A DNA stretch of 64,000 nt. Source: Alviniconcha marisindica (lineage: Eukaryota > Mollusca > Gastropoda > Provannidae). Below the pieces are notes generated by a model. It made no database searches. It saw only the letters and a list, made by a program, of their open reading frames with translations, and was not told the origin of the DNA. Each line of letters opens with the position of its first letter. The first letter of the stretch is position 1. Location: the NCBI GenBank assembly GCA_018857735.1, contig JABMCL010003107.1:411001-475000 (forward strand), given 5' to 3'. A program made the translations under genes and the position numbers. Shown here piece after piece: positions 46,133 through 58,170 of the stretch.

Positions 46133-47458
46133 AAACGAAAAATGGCTGCCCTAATCAGTCAAGCAAACAGCTGACACCAAATAAAAGAAACAAAACAGCT
46201 CAAAACCACCTCAAAACCCCAAACGGTTGCCTACCTGCAAGCATAAGGTGGAGAGAAAAAAACACCAAATCACAACAGTCTAACAGACTACTGTCTGCAA
46301 CAAAGGAATGGATGACTACAGCACAGAGCAAAAATAACTGTGCCAACGACAAACAGATGGAAAGCTAAACTAACCATAACTAACTCTAAACTAACCCTTC
46401 AGTAACCTGGCTTCCATCTAGAAAAACAAAGGCTGCAGACTGATAAAGCAAAATGCTAATCAGGACTACCAATGACAAAGCATCAGGATGTAAACAAATG
46501 CAGACGACAAGAGAAATGCAAAACGGCTGCCCAAATCAGGCAAGCTAACAAGTGGGTTCGAAATGGCCAATAAACCAAAGATAAAAAAAGAAAGAATGCA
46601 TGGTGAAAAAGAAGGAGAAAACAACAACACTTTCTGAAAAGAAAGCGGAGGCAAGTAATGTCCGCGAGCAACAGGACAAAGGCTGGATACACATAAACCG
46701 TGTACATGATACAACCCACTTAGCAGTGACAACAACACGGCAGGGCAACAGACGCTCACAAACTACCCCACACAAAGAAAGAATGAGAGGTCTTGTTAAA
46801 CATCAAGACTAACTCATACATTATAAATGAACGATATAACTCAAGAAACAAAAGTGCAAGCCAAGCGAAAAAACAGTGAATGGTAAGAACCGGTAACTAG
46901 CCCAACCCCCAACCCTAACCCAGGGAGGCCACGAAATCGCTAGTCTATTGAACTAGAAGGAACAAAACTTTTTCATTTTTACATATGATGAAACAAACAA
47001 GGATAAATTGGGAAAATAAAATAAAACACCCAATAAAAGGCAGGCTCCCTGATGAGGTCTAGCCTGTTGTGAAAGCTAGAGTAAACAGAACGAAAAAGAC
47101 TGAAACGCCACGCACCTAACAAAGTCTGAGAAAGATGAAATAACAAGGAGGAAATAAACAAAGGCTCAACTACTGACAATGGCATCAGAGCATCATTCTT
47201 GGAGATTCAAACTGGAATTTTTTCCAAGTCGGTTACCCTGTGGCTACTAGCCATTTTGCAGCGACTCCCCAGAGTGACGTAGTGTGCATATGTGCACATG
47301 ATTTTCAGTGTCATGGTGACGCTTTCTGTACGACTGAAAATGCCTGTTTTTGTGCATTTATAACCCTCAGATCACAATTTCACCTACATCATTGTTCTCA
47401 GCGAACTTTACCGGAAATCGTGTCCAAAATCACCCCAAACCTTGGGCCTGTCCTTTAA

Positions 47459-47790
47459 AGCAGCTGAAAACAAAGGATTCGTGATTTAATGCACAATGAA
47501 GTGTCATGGAAAGAAATGGTCAATGACTATGCACAACTCAGATGGCTGAAAACAAAGGGTTAATGACTATACACAAATTAGATGGCTGAAAACAAAGGCT
47601 TAATGACTATGCACAAATAAGGCAGCTAAAAACAAAGGGTCAATGACTATGCACAACTCAGATGGCTGAAAACAAAGGGTTAATGACTATGCACAAATCA
47701 GTCAGTTAAAACAAAGGGTAGATGATTTTATACAAAGGGTAGATGATTTTATACACAGTCAGGTGGTTGACAGGAAAGGGTTAAACAAAG
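47459..47790. repeat. Minisatellite (~51 bp), right part
   Basis: About six units of GATGGCTGAAAACAAAGGGT with TAATGACTATGCACAAATCA. It continues the array interrupted by the Kolobok-type insertion. Confidence 0.8.
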
Positions 47791-47799
47791 GGTACAAAC

Positions 47800-50590
47800 A
47801 CATGGCTAGAAAACCAAAGGCTATGATGACCAAATATTATTGCAGGGCTGAACAAACAATGTGATACAAAAACTCCATCTCTCTGGACAGAGAAAGAGAC
47901 AATGACAACAACAAAAGTCTGAGTTGGTGCACAATTCAGCCATTCAGGAACTGTCAATCTACCCCAGGTGGGGTTTTCTTGTTCTTCAGGCTCTCTGGTT
48001 TCAGCCAGTGCAGTGTTTGTCTCAGATAGTGTACAATGACCATTTCAGTGTAGCAGAAAAAAATCCGGAGCCAAAGTTCTGTTTTATTCACTCTGATTGC
48101 AATTAATTTTGGCAAAAAAGATTATGCTTCACACTGTACATATTTTAACTCACTCCTTACCCCTTTGTCAACATGACATCCTTACCAGTGTTTTGTAATA
48201 TCAGTAAGGACATCATATTTATGACCTTGACAGTGCTTTGTACTATCAATACAGATATGATATGATGCTCAGCTTGAACTCAGATCTTTTTTGCATTCTT
48301 ATATGGGTCAAAGTTCTCCAAATGGGTGTTTCTTGTTAGCATATACCCACTTCAGGTCTTGAGGAGTAGCCCTGAAAGGGGCAGGGTTGGGGTTCCACAG
48401 GCAGACTATTCTTTGGCAACAAACCAAACAAACAAACCAAACAACAATAACAAAAGAGAATCATGGGGAGGGTGTGGAGAGGGCTCAAGATCACTTTATT
48501 ATATCATCTGAGAAATTAAATTTGCGGGAGAAAGGGGTGTGGGGTGGGTAAACAAAGCAGGACACGTGCCTCTTTGGTTTTGCTACTTATACAATTACCC
48601 TCTGCTGCTTTGACCAACAGTCAGCTCAGCGGCAAATGACTTCACTTGGTATGGCGCCAGGCATGTATGTAAAACATCAGCTGCAAGTTCTTTTCCAAAG
48701 CTCTTTTGGGGTGCCCAGCACATTTAGGCAACATACCCATTATAAACAAACTGCAAGCTACAGCATAGTGGCTCATTGCCATGGTCATCATCTCATGAAG
48801 TAAGCACACATGCACGCTGGATAAATGAAAATAATTACTTGACATATCACAAAAGTATAAAAATTCTCTGAACACAATCTAGTGAAAAATTGCAATCCAA
48901 AAAGTACAGGTCACTGCAGTGGACAGAGGTCACTACATTTGTTGTCCTTTCATTACCCAGAGGAATTTTTGTCCAAGGTGAAAATTCATGACACTAGCAA
49001 AAATACCTAGTATTAAGCTTTGGTTGGAAGACCATGCATGCAAAAACAGCAACAACAATAACAACAACAAAAACTCATGAGTTAAAAACAAAACAAAAAA
49101 ACTAATGAAACAAGAGGTTTCATTAGCAAACTAATGGCAAACACCAAAGACCCAGAAAGTAGTAAAGATGTCTAGGTAGGCAAAAGGAAGATAAATCAAG
49201 ATATTTGGAAACAATAACAACTATGTTATGAGAGTCAAGAAAACAGATCCTTTACATATACGTACAAAGGCAGTCTGATGAATCAGTGATGAAATGTTCC
49301 ATCTGGAGGAATGTTTTAAACCTACTTTGCAGCTGTAATAATAATAAAAACACCTATCAATATAGTTATCAAAATGGTTTTCAATTTAAGGAAAAATAGT
49401 TATATCCAAATTCCTTGGCACTAGAAACAGGTATTGCAGGTTGTATCTTTAATGACACTTCTTGCTGATTGAAAACTGAACAGCAAAATTAATCAAAAAT
49501 AAAAATAACTACTGCAAAAATGATTGTGTAAGCAAAACAGGCAAGAAAGGCAAATAATAATACAACAAAATGGGTTTAAAAAATCACATTCACATACCAC
49601 AAACATGCAGGTATCTCTAGTAGCCACATGCATTTTTATTTCAATGCAGCTATTGCAGCTTCTAGAAGCTGGCCACCTTTTCTTGGTGTTCAAACATAAA
49701 ATCCACCCATATACATTTCCCACTTCTTTTTCAACACATTTACCTGTGCATGTCATCCTTGTCTACTTCAGAAATATTTAAATCAACAATATCAACCATG
49801 TAATATCAGTATTTCCCTATACGCGTTCTCAGATAATGAAAAACATCCAGAAAATGAAAAGGGCACACTGCCAACATTTAAAACAAATTACAAATAAAAC
49901 TTATGCATTATCCACACTGCCCTTGGTGCTGACCTGTACAGTGATATATTCTCACAAAAACATTACCACACCTACAGTGATCCTGCTTACAGTCAGTCTC
50001 ATCAAACTATAGCATTTACTCCAAACACTTGTGTCAAGATAGCCCCTTCCTCCCTCTTTTAAATTAGTTTTTAATTTGTATAATCATCTTGTTGATTGTG
50101 GCAATTCAACAGCAGTATAAGAAAAATAATTACAAATACCAGCATGATGTATGACTCCCATTTTAACAATTAAGGTTACACTTTCAGTCACTATTTTGTC
50201 AAGACATCTGTGCTACAGATTAAAGTAGAAATAACAATTCTTAACTTCCCCTTCAATCACCTGGTTAAAATAGGCACATCCCAAAGCCAATGACATAAAT
50301 TAATTTATTTTCATAAAGTGCACACAAAAATACACATTTTATAATAACAACAACAAATCACAATGTTGATCAGTGGAATTCATGGATCTGCACTCCTTTG
50401 ATTCCATGAGGCAGCAACGCCACCCCTGTCACCATTTCATTAACTGTGGGGTATGGGGGGAATGTCACTATATGACAAGTGAAAGAATCATGAACCACAA
50501 CCATGATACACATGTTACCAAACACACGGCTCAAAGCTATACAGTATTTAAATCAAACTGTATTGTCCACCTGTTCAATTCTAGGTTTTA
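47800..50590. other. Intergenic region, no gene recognised
   Basis: AT-rich unique sequence. A two-unit ~60-bp repeat lies near 48165-48260 (TGACATCCTTACCAGTG and a diverged TGACCTTGACAGTG copy). Short A-rich runs occur at 49060-49110. Frames up to 87 codons lack any family signature. Confidence 0.5.
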
Positions 50591-50591
50591 A

Positions 50592-50648
50592 GTAAGTAAA
50601 CATGGCGCTTAACGTCCACAGAAACCGTACGGCTTATTAGGGACGGTT
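50592..50648 (-). repeat. SINE-family tail fragment
   Basis: The plus-strand text AAGTAAGTAAACATGGCG, then CTTAACGTCCACAGAAACCG, then GGCTTATTAGGGACGG, is the tail of the SINE seen on the minus strand at 11365-11682. A further diverged copy lies at 55405-55450. Confidence 0.6.
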
Positions 50649-50679
50649 GCTAGTTTTTTTTAAAGTATTCCCCTTTTAT

Positions 50680-51215
50680 ATGCACCCTAAATCCAGCAAC
50701 AGTAGGCTTTAAAAGAGCACCCTAAATCCAACAACAATGGTGTTTAAAAGTGTATCCTAAAAATCTAGCAACAGTGGTGTTTAAAAGAGTACCTTAAATC
50801 CAGCAATAATGGTGTTTAAAAGAGCACCCTAAATCCAGCAACAGTTATTTTTAAAAGTGCATCCTAAATCCAGCAACAGTTGTCTTTAAAACTGCATCCT
50901 AAATCCAGCAACAGTCATCTTTAAAAGTGCATCTTAAATCCAGCAACAATGATGCCATTGAAAACAACCAATAAAAATGCAAAATTTGAAATCTTTAAGC
51001 CTTTCATTTTCTTTTTTTGCACAGGAAAGGATTTTCATCAAAATGCATAGCACTGAAAAGAGATTTGTTACAAGACTGGAAAATATACCGTTTTTGAGTA
51101 TACCGTCTGTGCATCTTTCAGCCTGGGAAATTCTACAGGCTGGGGCAGTGAAGGGGTTAAAAGTGTATCCTAAATCCAGCACCAGTGGTCTTTAAAAGTG
51201 CATCCTAAAACTCGC
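50680..51215. repeat. 35-bp minisatellite with inserted segment
   Basis: About eight units of AAATCCAGCAACAGT plus TTTAAAAGTGCATCCT fill 50680-50947, and two more lie at 51160-51215. The ~210-bp spacer (50948-51158), ending GGCAGTGAAGGGGTTAA, is unrelated to the unit and looks like an insertion. Confidence 0.7.
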
Positions 51216-51309
51216 AATGGTCTTTAATCAGTGTGCTCACTCATTAGGGTGGCCTTTCATATGGGTGGCCTCTCACAAGGGTGGTCTTTCACCAAGGCAG
51301 TCACTCTTC

Positions 51310-51745
51310 CATGACCACAGATAAAGAAGACAATGCTAGTATGACCACAGATAAAGAAGACAATGCTAGTATGACCACAGATTTGTCTTCAGCAATGTGA
51401 ACGGATGATAAACTGAATGAGAAATGAACAAACAATGTCAAATTCATAGAATAAGAAAACAAGAAATCCACATTCATGGAATGTGCTTAGAATACATTTT
51501 CTGGTTACATGTTAAACAGTGGCCCCTTAGACTGTGAATCCACTTGTCCTTTGGATGTTTATGGATCAGGGTTGGACCTCAGGGTCCCCATTTTTACTCA
51601 GTGCATGTATCCTAAAAACTCAAAACTTTGCTCCAGGTAAATATAGCATGCAGCATTGATGCATGAATAAAGATTGTATCATGCATAACAATATTGAAAA
51701 ATGCATGAATAAAGATCGTATCATGCATAACAATATTGAAAAATT
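51310..51745. repeat. Two short direct duplications
   Basis: A 30-bp unit starting TAGTATGACCACAGATAAAG is present about 2.5 times (51310-51385). A ~40-bp unit containing GATCGTATCATGCATAACAA is present twice (about 51660-51742). Confidence 0.75.
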
Positions 51746-52252
51746 AAACAAACAAAAAAACAGCTGTTTTCATCTACATAAATACATGTACATACATACA
51801 ATCATGAATCTCTGATATTGTGACCCAGGAGCCATTAATTAACCCTTGTCATTCAAAACTAAAAGCAATGTAAAGCATCTATCACCTCTAGTGATCTCTC
51901 TGCCAGGCTTCAAATCACTGCACTCATTGTGGACATGTTACACAAACTGCCCAGAAAAAATGCTGATAAAATTAACAGTAAAGTAGATTCAAATTCCTAT
52001 ACATTTATACCAGAAAAAATGCTGTTAATGTTAGCAATAAAGTAGTTTCAGAAGCTGTTTTTACTGCTCAAAACATTACATAGCGATTTCATTTCAATAT
52101 TATACAGGAGGAATCACCAGTGCAGATCTGACACAGTACTAATGGTTGATCTGTATGACAATCATTTAAAGTACACATGCTTTTCATCACACACACACAA
52201 ATAATATACATGAATTGCAGGTATCACCTTTCATTGAGACATGAATCACTGT

Positions 52253-52735
52253 TTAAAGGGGACACAATGTGGTTATGCATACATGGAATGCAGTGGTCAC
52301 CATTCACTGAGACATGCATCAGTGTTTAAGGGGGCCATGCACAAAGATGCAAGCTGGCCTTATAATGCAGGCTTCACATGGTTGTCCTGTCAATACTGAT
52401 GTAAAAGAGGTCCTTTCTTGCTTCAAATTCCAACTCCTTGTGGCATAGTCACAGTCAGTGTACAGAGTTTGTAATACTTTTCACCAGTGAAAAGCAAAAT
52501 TAAGTAGGCTGGCTTGTAACATGATACATACTTATGCAATACAAACTGATCTTGTTCATGATGTCTCATACACAAAATACCAGACACAAAAGGGCATCAC
52601 TCATGGCCATGATTTTGTTACTTATTAAAACCATCAGCTTTGAATAAAGTAAACCACTGTGCTGTGAATGTATTTTTTATTCCTCTGCTATCAACAGGGC
52701 CTGTGGTGATTCTTTGTTTGGGGTTCCCTCTTTAA
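52253..52735. mobile_element. Small TTAA-bounded element, copy 2 (Kolobok-like MITE)
   Basis: Diverged partner of 36707-37098. It starts at TTAA 52253-52256 (AGGGGACACAATG) or at an internal TTAA at 52326 (GGGGGCCATGCAC), and ends at GGGGTTCCCTCTTTAA (TTAA at 52732-52735). It shares TCCTTTCTTGCTTCAAA and TGATTCTTTGTTTGGGG with copy 1. Confidence 0.55.
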
Positions 52736-52739
52736 GTGC

Positions 52740-54122
52740 CCATGTGTCCCACTGGACATCTCATATGACTGCATGATCATTATGTCAAGAGAGAGAGAGA
52801 TCAAACAAAATCAAATAAACAACAACAACATGTATATTGATTCTGCATTGATTCCTTCATAGCTGACTGATTCATGACCAATAATTTTATCATTCCCACT
52901 GCAAAAGGTGGCTGATTTTGATCTTTAAAAAATAATAATAACAAAAATCTCAGATCCCATCACTGACTATAATATAAACATCTAGCAAAGGAACCGCCAA
53001 GGAGTCTGATGCTGTGTAATTATTTGTCCTGCTACTAACTAACTTATGACTTTGAGAATGTGCTGTAAGTCACTGTCAATGTCCACTAGAACAGCGCAGT
53101 TTAACTCCATGTACACAGCCACATGCTTGTTGTGCTTGGTGAAGATGATAGAGAAAAGAAGGGGGGGAGGAAACTGTGAGGAGAGGGATGCAGGAGCTGT
53201 GGGTAGAGTTCCAGTGATGGGGATGAGGAAGCCAGTGAGTGACTAATAAGCTGACAATAAAATTTCAGCTGCTGCCAAAATGACATAATGTCTTCTGCAT
53301 TTTGGTGTGTCTGACAAACTGCTCCAGACTGACCTTGCACCTGAGTGCTTTTTATTTGTGTTCTCACTGAATCCAGAGATGGTTAGTCTGCACTGGGAAG
53401 AGGAGCTGAGACAATGAGGTGGATTACATGGGGAAACATATTCCTGTAGATATTGTGGCACAGTTTCATGCATCCACTATTATGTGAGAGAGAACTCTAT
53501 TGTCAGAAAGAGAGAAATAAATGGACTTGAGGTCCTGTGGAACACTATTGCACAGACTGCTGTTTCTAAGTGCTTGTGCATTACTATGTAAAGTACAAAG
53601 AAGGATGCTCAAATACAGAATGTCTTCAGGGCTCATAGAAAGATGCAAAAGAAAGACCCTGGAGGCAGAAGGAGTGAGCAGCCTCCCAACCATCCTTAGT
53701 CCAAGCTTTTGGAAGTGCCTCACAAAATACACTTATCTGAGCCAGGGAACACATCACAGGTAAAAACCACAGGCTCTGACATTAACAACCGATCACCATT
53801 TTTGGCACTGAAATGGCCAATGATTGGCCAGCTGACCAATCAGCAATTCTTATGTAAAACATGTTTGACCAGTTTTTACTAATCACTAATTCTGGTGCAT
53901 TAAACATGTTTGACTGGTTTTAACCTGTCACTAATCCTGATGCATCAAACATGTTTCAACAGTTTTAGCCAATCACTAATTCTGATGCAAGCATGCAAGA
54001 AGACCGGTTCCGACAATCACTAATAATTCCTGGCCACTAGGGACCCAATCACCATCTCCAACAGAAAACGGTGATGGCTCAATGAACACATCAGATTTGG
54101 GTACTGTGTCTGCTTGGCCACA
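52740..54122. other. Downstream region of the SHIP-like gene
   Basis: This probably includes the 3' UTR on the minus strand. A possible minus-strand AATAAA lies at about 53349. At 53830-54010 a degenerate ~60-bp repeat (AAACATGTTTGACCAGTTTT, AATCACTAATTCTGATGCA) is present about three times. No further coding exon is seen. Confidence 0.4.
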
Positions 54123-54380
54123 TCAGATGTTCTGGTACTCTGTCTGCTTGGCCAGCTCATGCACACTTTGCAGCAGGCGGGTGCGATGCTCGGGATGCCG
54201 GATACCCATCTTCATCACCTGTGCGGCCGTCAAGTTGACGACAGATGTCATCGTGTCACAGCCCATGCGCAGAAAGAGGGCCAGGTACTCTGACAGACCC
54301 AGACCACTTAACCACTCCTGCACTGTTTTGGGCTTGGTCAAGTCTTCATATGTCCTGGAGGAAGGTGCTTCTGGTTTTGT
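54123..54380 (-). CDS. INPPL1: SHIP-like gene, last exon: SAM domain
   Basis: The acceptor GTCTTTGCAG opens TKPEAPSSRTYEDLTKPKTV, followed by a SAM fold: VQEWLSGLGLSEYLALFL, MGCDTMTSVVNLTAAQVMKM, then GIRHPEHRTRLLQSVHEL. TGA is at 54125-54123. In SHIP2 this domain forms heterodimers with other SAM proteins such as Arap3 and EphA2. The conserved Trp, the LGL turn and the GIxxxxHR pattern are present. Confidence 0.92.
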   Translation of the reverse strand, partial: TKPEAPSSRTYEDLTKPKTVQEWLSGLGLSEYLALFLRMGCDTMTSVVNLTAAQVMKMGIRHPEHRTRLLQSVHELAKQTEYQNI

Positions 54381-54667
54381 CTGCAAAGACAAAAGTTGCA
54401 CTGGGAATGGCATTTCCTTGGTTACAAACTTCATTAAAACATATTTCTTAAATCCTATTTGTAGTGTATGAATATATATAGTTATACATGTGTTCATTAA
54501 AGCAATGTACTATTCACCAACAATGACAACAAAGCAGTGGACACTTGGTGCATTTGAAGAAGTAATACAGAACCCTTCCCCCTCCCGTAAACACACACAT
54601 AAATGCACATAACATACGCTGACACAGGCAAGCAGGCAAATACACACACTCATACATGCAAGCAAGT

Positions 54668-54706
<39 letters not shown>

Positions 54707-54731
54707 CACATGCACACACACACACACATAT

Positions 54732-54801
<70 letters not shown>

Positions 54802-57800
54802 TAACATACACACACACACACACACGCTTACCACTGCAGAAACACTGGCTGAAGGTGTCGGTTGTTTGGCTTTTCGAGGAATGGGTGGTGGGGACTCCCA
54901 AGGTCCACCTTCAGCTGCCAAGGGCATGGCTGCCTGTGAAGACCCGGACGCCACAGCACCTGGGGAATTGGTGGGGGAAGTAGACCCCACAGGCACTGTG
55001 ACAGGAATGACCTACAACAGTCAATCAGAAAATATGCCAGGTATGACCATATACACAACAACCAATCAAAAACTACGGCAGGAATGTCTTGATACATAAC
55101 AACCAATCAAAAACCACGGCAGGAATGACCTGATACACATCAACCAATTAGAAACTGTTGCAGGAATGACCCAACACAAAACAACAAGGGGGGAGGGAAT
55201 TGGATCACACCACAAGCTCACCTGTCTCTGTGCAAGACTCGACTGCCCCATCATGGGGCGTGAACGTTTGTTGGGGATGGGAGGGGGTGGTGAGCTTGAC
55301 ACTTTTCCATTGGCCAGCTTCCCATCTGATCCGGTGATGCCCTCAGATTGCACACGCTGCATGCCAGGATCTGGGAGGGGAGCCTGGAAAGTGAGGAATA
55401 ATGATGCTGAATGTCCACAGAAACCTCACAGCTTATTAGAGATGGGGAAGGGGGGTGGGGATGGTAAAGGCACTCACTGTAGCATGTTGCCAAGTACCCA
55501 CCAGAACTGTAGACATTACTGGCGCACAATTAAAGGAAGGGGATAAACTGGCAAGAACACCATCACCACCATACCTGCGGTCTGGAGGCAGAGATAGAGG
55601 CCACCTCCTCATCACTGTGGATGATGACAGTACCAGCACGATTGGAAGGGGGCTCTGGTGGCAGGGCAGGCAGTTGGGGGGAGCTAGGCTGGAAGTGTCG
55701 CGGTGCACATGCATGGATCTCCTCTGGGTCGTGGTACTCTGTGTCCAGCGCAATGACTTCTGCAACATTCAGTAATACACCCAGGGCTTCAGCTTCCTCT
55801 CCTTCTTCAGTGCTCTTTAGTACCATTACTCAGCCCTGCAGCTTTCTTCTCAGCGCTCTTTAGTACCATTACTCAGCCCTGCAGCTTTCTTCTCAGCGCT
55901 CTTTAGTACCATTACTCAGCACTGCAGCTTTCTTCTCAGCGCTCTTTAGTACCATTACTCAGCACTGCAGCTTTCTTCTCAGCGCTCTTTAGTACCATTA
56001 CTCAGCACTGCAGCTTTCTTCTCAGCGCTCTTTAGTACCATTACTCAGCACTGCAGCTTTCTTCTCAGCGCTCTTTAGTACCATTACTCAGCACTGCAGC
56101 TTTCTTCTCAGCGCTCTTTAGTACCATTACTCAGCACTGCAGCTTTCTTCTCAGCGCTCTTTAGTACCATTACTCAGCACTGCAGCTTTCTTCTCAGCGC
56201 TCTTTAGTACCATTACTCAGCACTGCAGCTTTCTTCTCAGCGCTCTTTAGTACCATTACTCAGCACTGCAGCTTTCTTCTCAGCGCTCTTTAGTACCATT
56301 ACTCAGCCCTGCAGCTCTTTAGTACCATTATTCAGCCCTGCATCTGTCTTTCTTGTGAGCTCAATACCATGGTTACAACTGGCCATTCCATTTGAACTTT
56401 CGGTTCACTATACCAGAAATCAGTTATGCATGTCTGAATAAAAGGTCATACTTCAACTATCAAAAACAACAACTAAGTTTGAAAGCATGCTGCCAGGACA
56501 GAGAAAGTTCCACCCAAAGACGTAAGGTTTGACAAAAGTGTTGGTGTGTCCAAGTATTTGAAAAATGTACAGGAATGCCTTTCCCTCACACATTCAATCA
56601 ACCAGGCCCTGTTTTCAGTTTCATCATTCTGAAGCCACCACAACCTTGAAATTTGGATCAAAGTCTGAAAGATCTTGTGTATCTAATCCCAAAGAAAAAG
56701 TCAACATTAAAGCTTTCACCACAGAGAGCCTCAAAAACGCTCTTCATTGCATCAGTACCATGATTTCTGATCCAAGTTAAAAATAATCTGACCAAATAAT
56801 AAGAACGTCCAGATGATGCACTGAGAACATACCATAAGTCTTCTTGGATCTGGACAGACGACTCCTGTCACTACAGCGGACATACCACCTGCCTCTGAAA
56901 CCATCATATAAGAAGAATTCCATCAGAATTGGAGACGATTATTAACAGAGAGTGCATCATACATGTCTTCAACCCTCCATCATAAGTTGGTTGTCTTAGA
57001 CCAACCCTCCACCATAGGTTGGTTAAGACCAATCCTCCATCATAAGGTTGGTTTCCTTAGTCCAACCCTCCATCTCAAGTTGGTTGTCATAGACAAACCC
57101 TCCATCACAGGTCGGTTGCCTTTGACCAACCCTCCATCACAGTTTGGTTGTTTTAGACCAACCCTCCATCATAGGTTTGTTGTCTTAGACCAACCCTCCA
57201 TCACAATTTGGTTGTTACAGACCAACCCTCCACCATAGGTTTGTTGCCTTAGACCAAACCTCCATCATAGGTTGGTTCTCTTAGACCAAATCCCCATCAT
57301 AGGTTGGCTGCCTTAGACCAACCCTCCATCATAGGTTGGTTGTCTTAGACCAACCCTCCATCATAGGTTGATTTTCTTAGTAACACCAACCCTCCATCGC
57401 CCTCCATTTGTTGTTACTGTTAATGATCATGTTGCTGTTGCTAATGATTAGTTTGCTATTGCTACTGTTAATGATCTTGATGCCATTTCTGATGATAACT
57501 TTGCTATTACTGTTGCTAATTTTAAATGCTGCAGTTGTTACTGCTACTGACCAGTTGCTCATTGAACTGCTGCAGTTGGTAACTTACTTTTAGTACAGTA
57601 AAGGTGATGATACATTCACTCACCTGAGTTTTCCAGTCTCTTCACCATGGTGAGTCAGTGTGCACTCAAAGTCTTGCTGCTCCGGGGAATCAAACATGCC
57701 CTTCAATGCCAACACACACTCCCCTGAAACAACATCACTGAGACTCCTCACATCCTCACTGTGGTCACAAAAATGTGATCTTAAAGTAAGTCTTAAAGCC

Positions 57801-58099
57801 TCTGTTGAGAGCTTCACTTAATAATAATGATGATAGGGAATTTATAGAGCACTTTCAGCAACTCAAAGTGCTTTACAACTAAATTAAAGGAAAACAAGCA
57901 CTGCATATTCCACAAAAATCAATGGTATAAGTAATATATTCATGAACATACTTTTTCATAGAAAGCATAGTGAAACACAGACACACACACACATGCACAT
58001 TCACCGGATCATGCGCATGCACACAAACACACACAGACTCATAGGACAATGAGCGTGCGCACACACAAACACACACACAATGCAAATAAAGAATACACA

Positions 58100-58170
<71 letters not shown>

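Larger units (their letters stand above)
45304..47454 (+). mobile_element. Kolobok-type THAP transposon, copy 2
   Basis: TTAA at 45300-45303 and 47455-47458 bound a 2151-bp element closely similar to 30061-32243 along its whole length. The left end is AGAAAAAGTCCAAGGTTT. A 35-bp direct repeat begins at 46028, 46063 and 46098 (three units, against two in copy 1). A ~50-bp segment (CGACTTGGAAAAAATTCCAG onward) at about 45836 recurs inverted at about 47185-47235. No transposase catalytic core is recognisable. Confidence 0.8.

Noticed and set aside
50948..51158. piggyBac-like or other MITE ending GGGGTTAA inside the 35-bp array
   Set aside because: Only one plausible end was seen. No matching inverted end or TTAA at the left boundary could be found.
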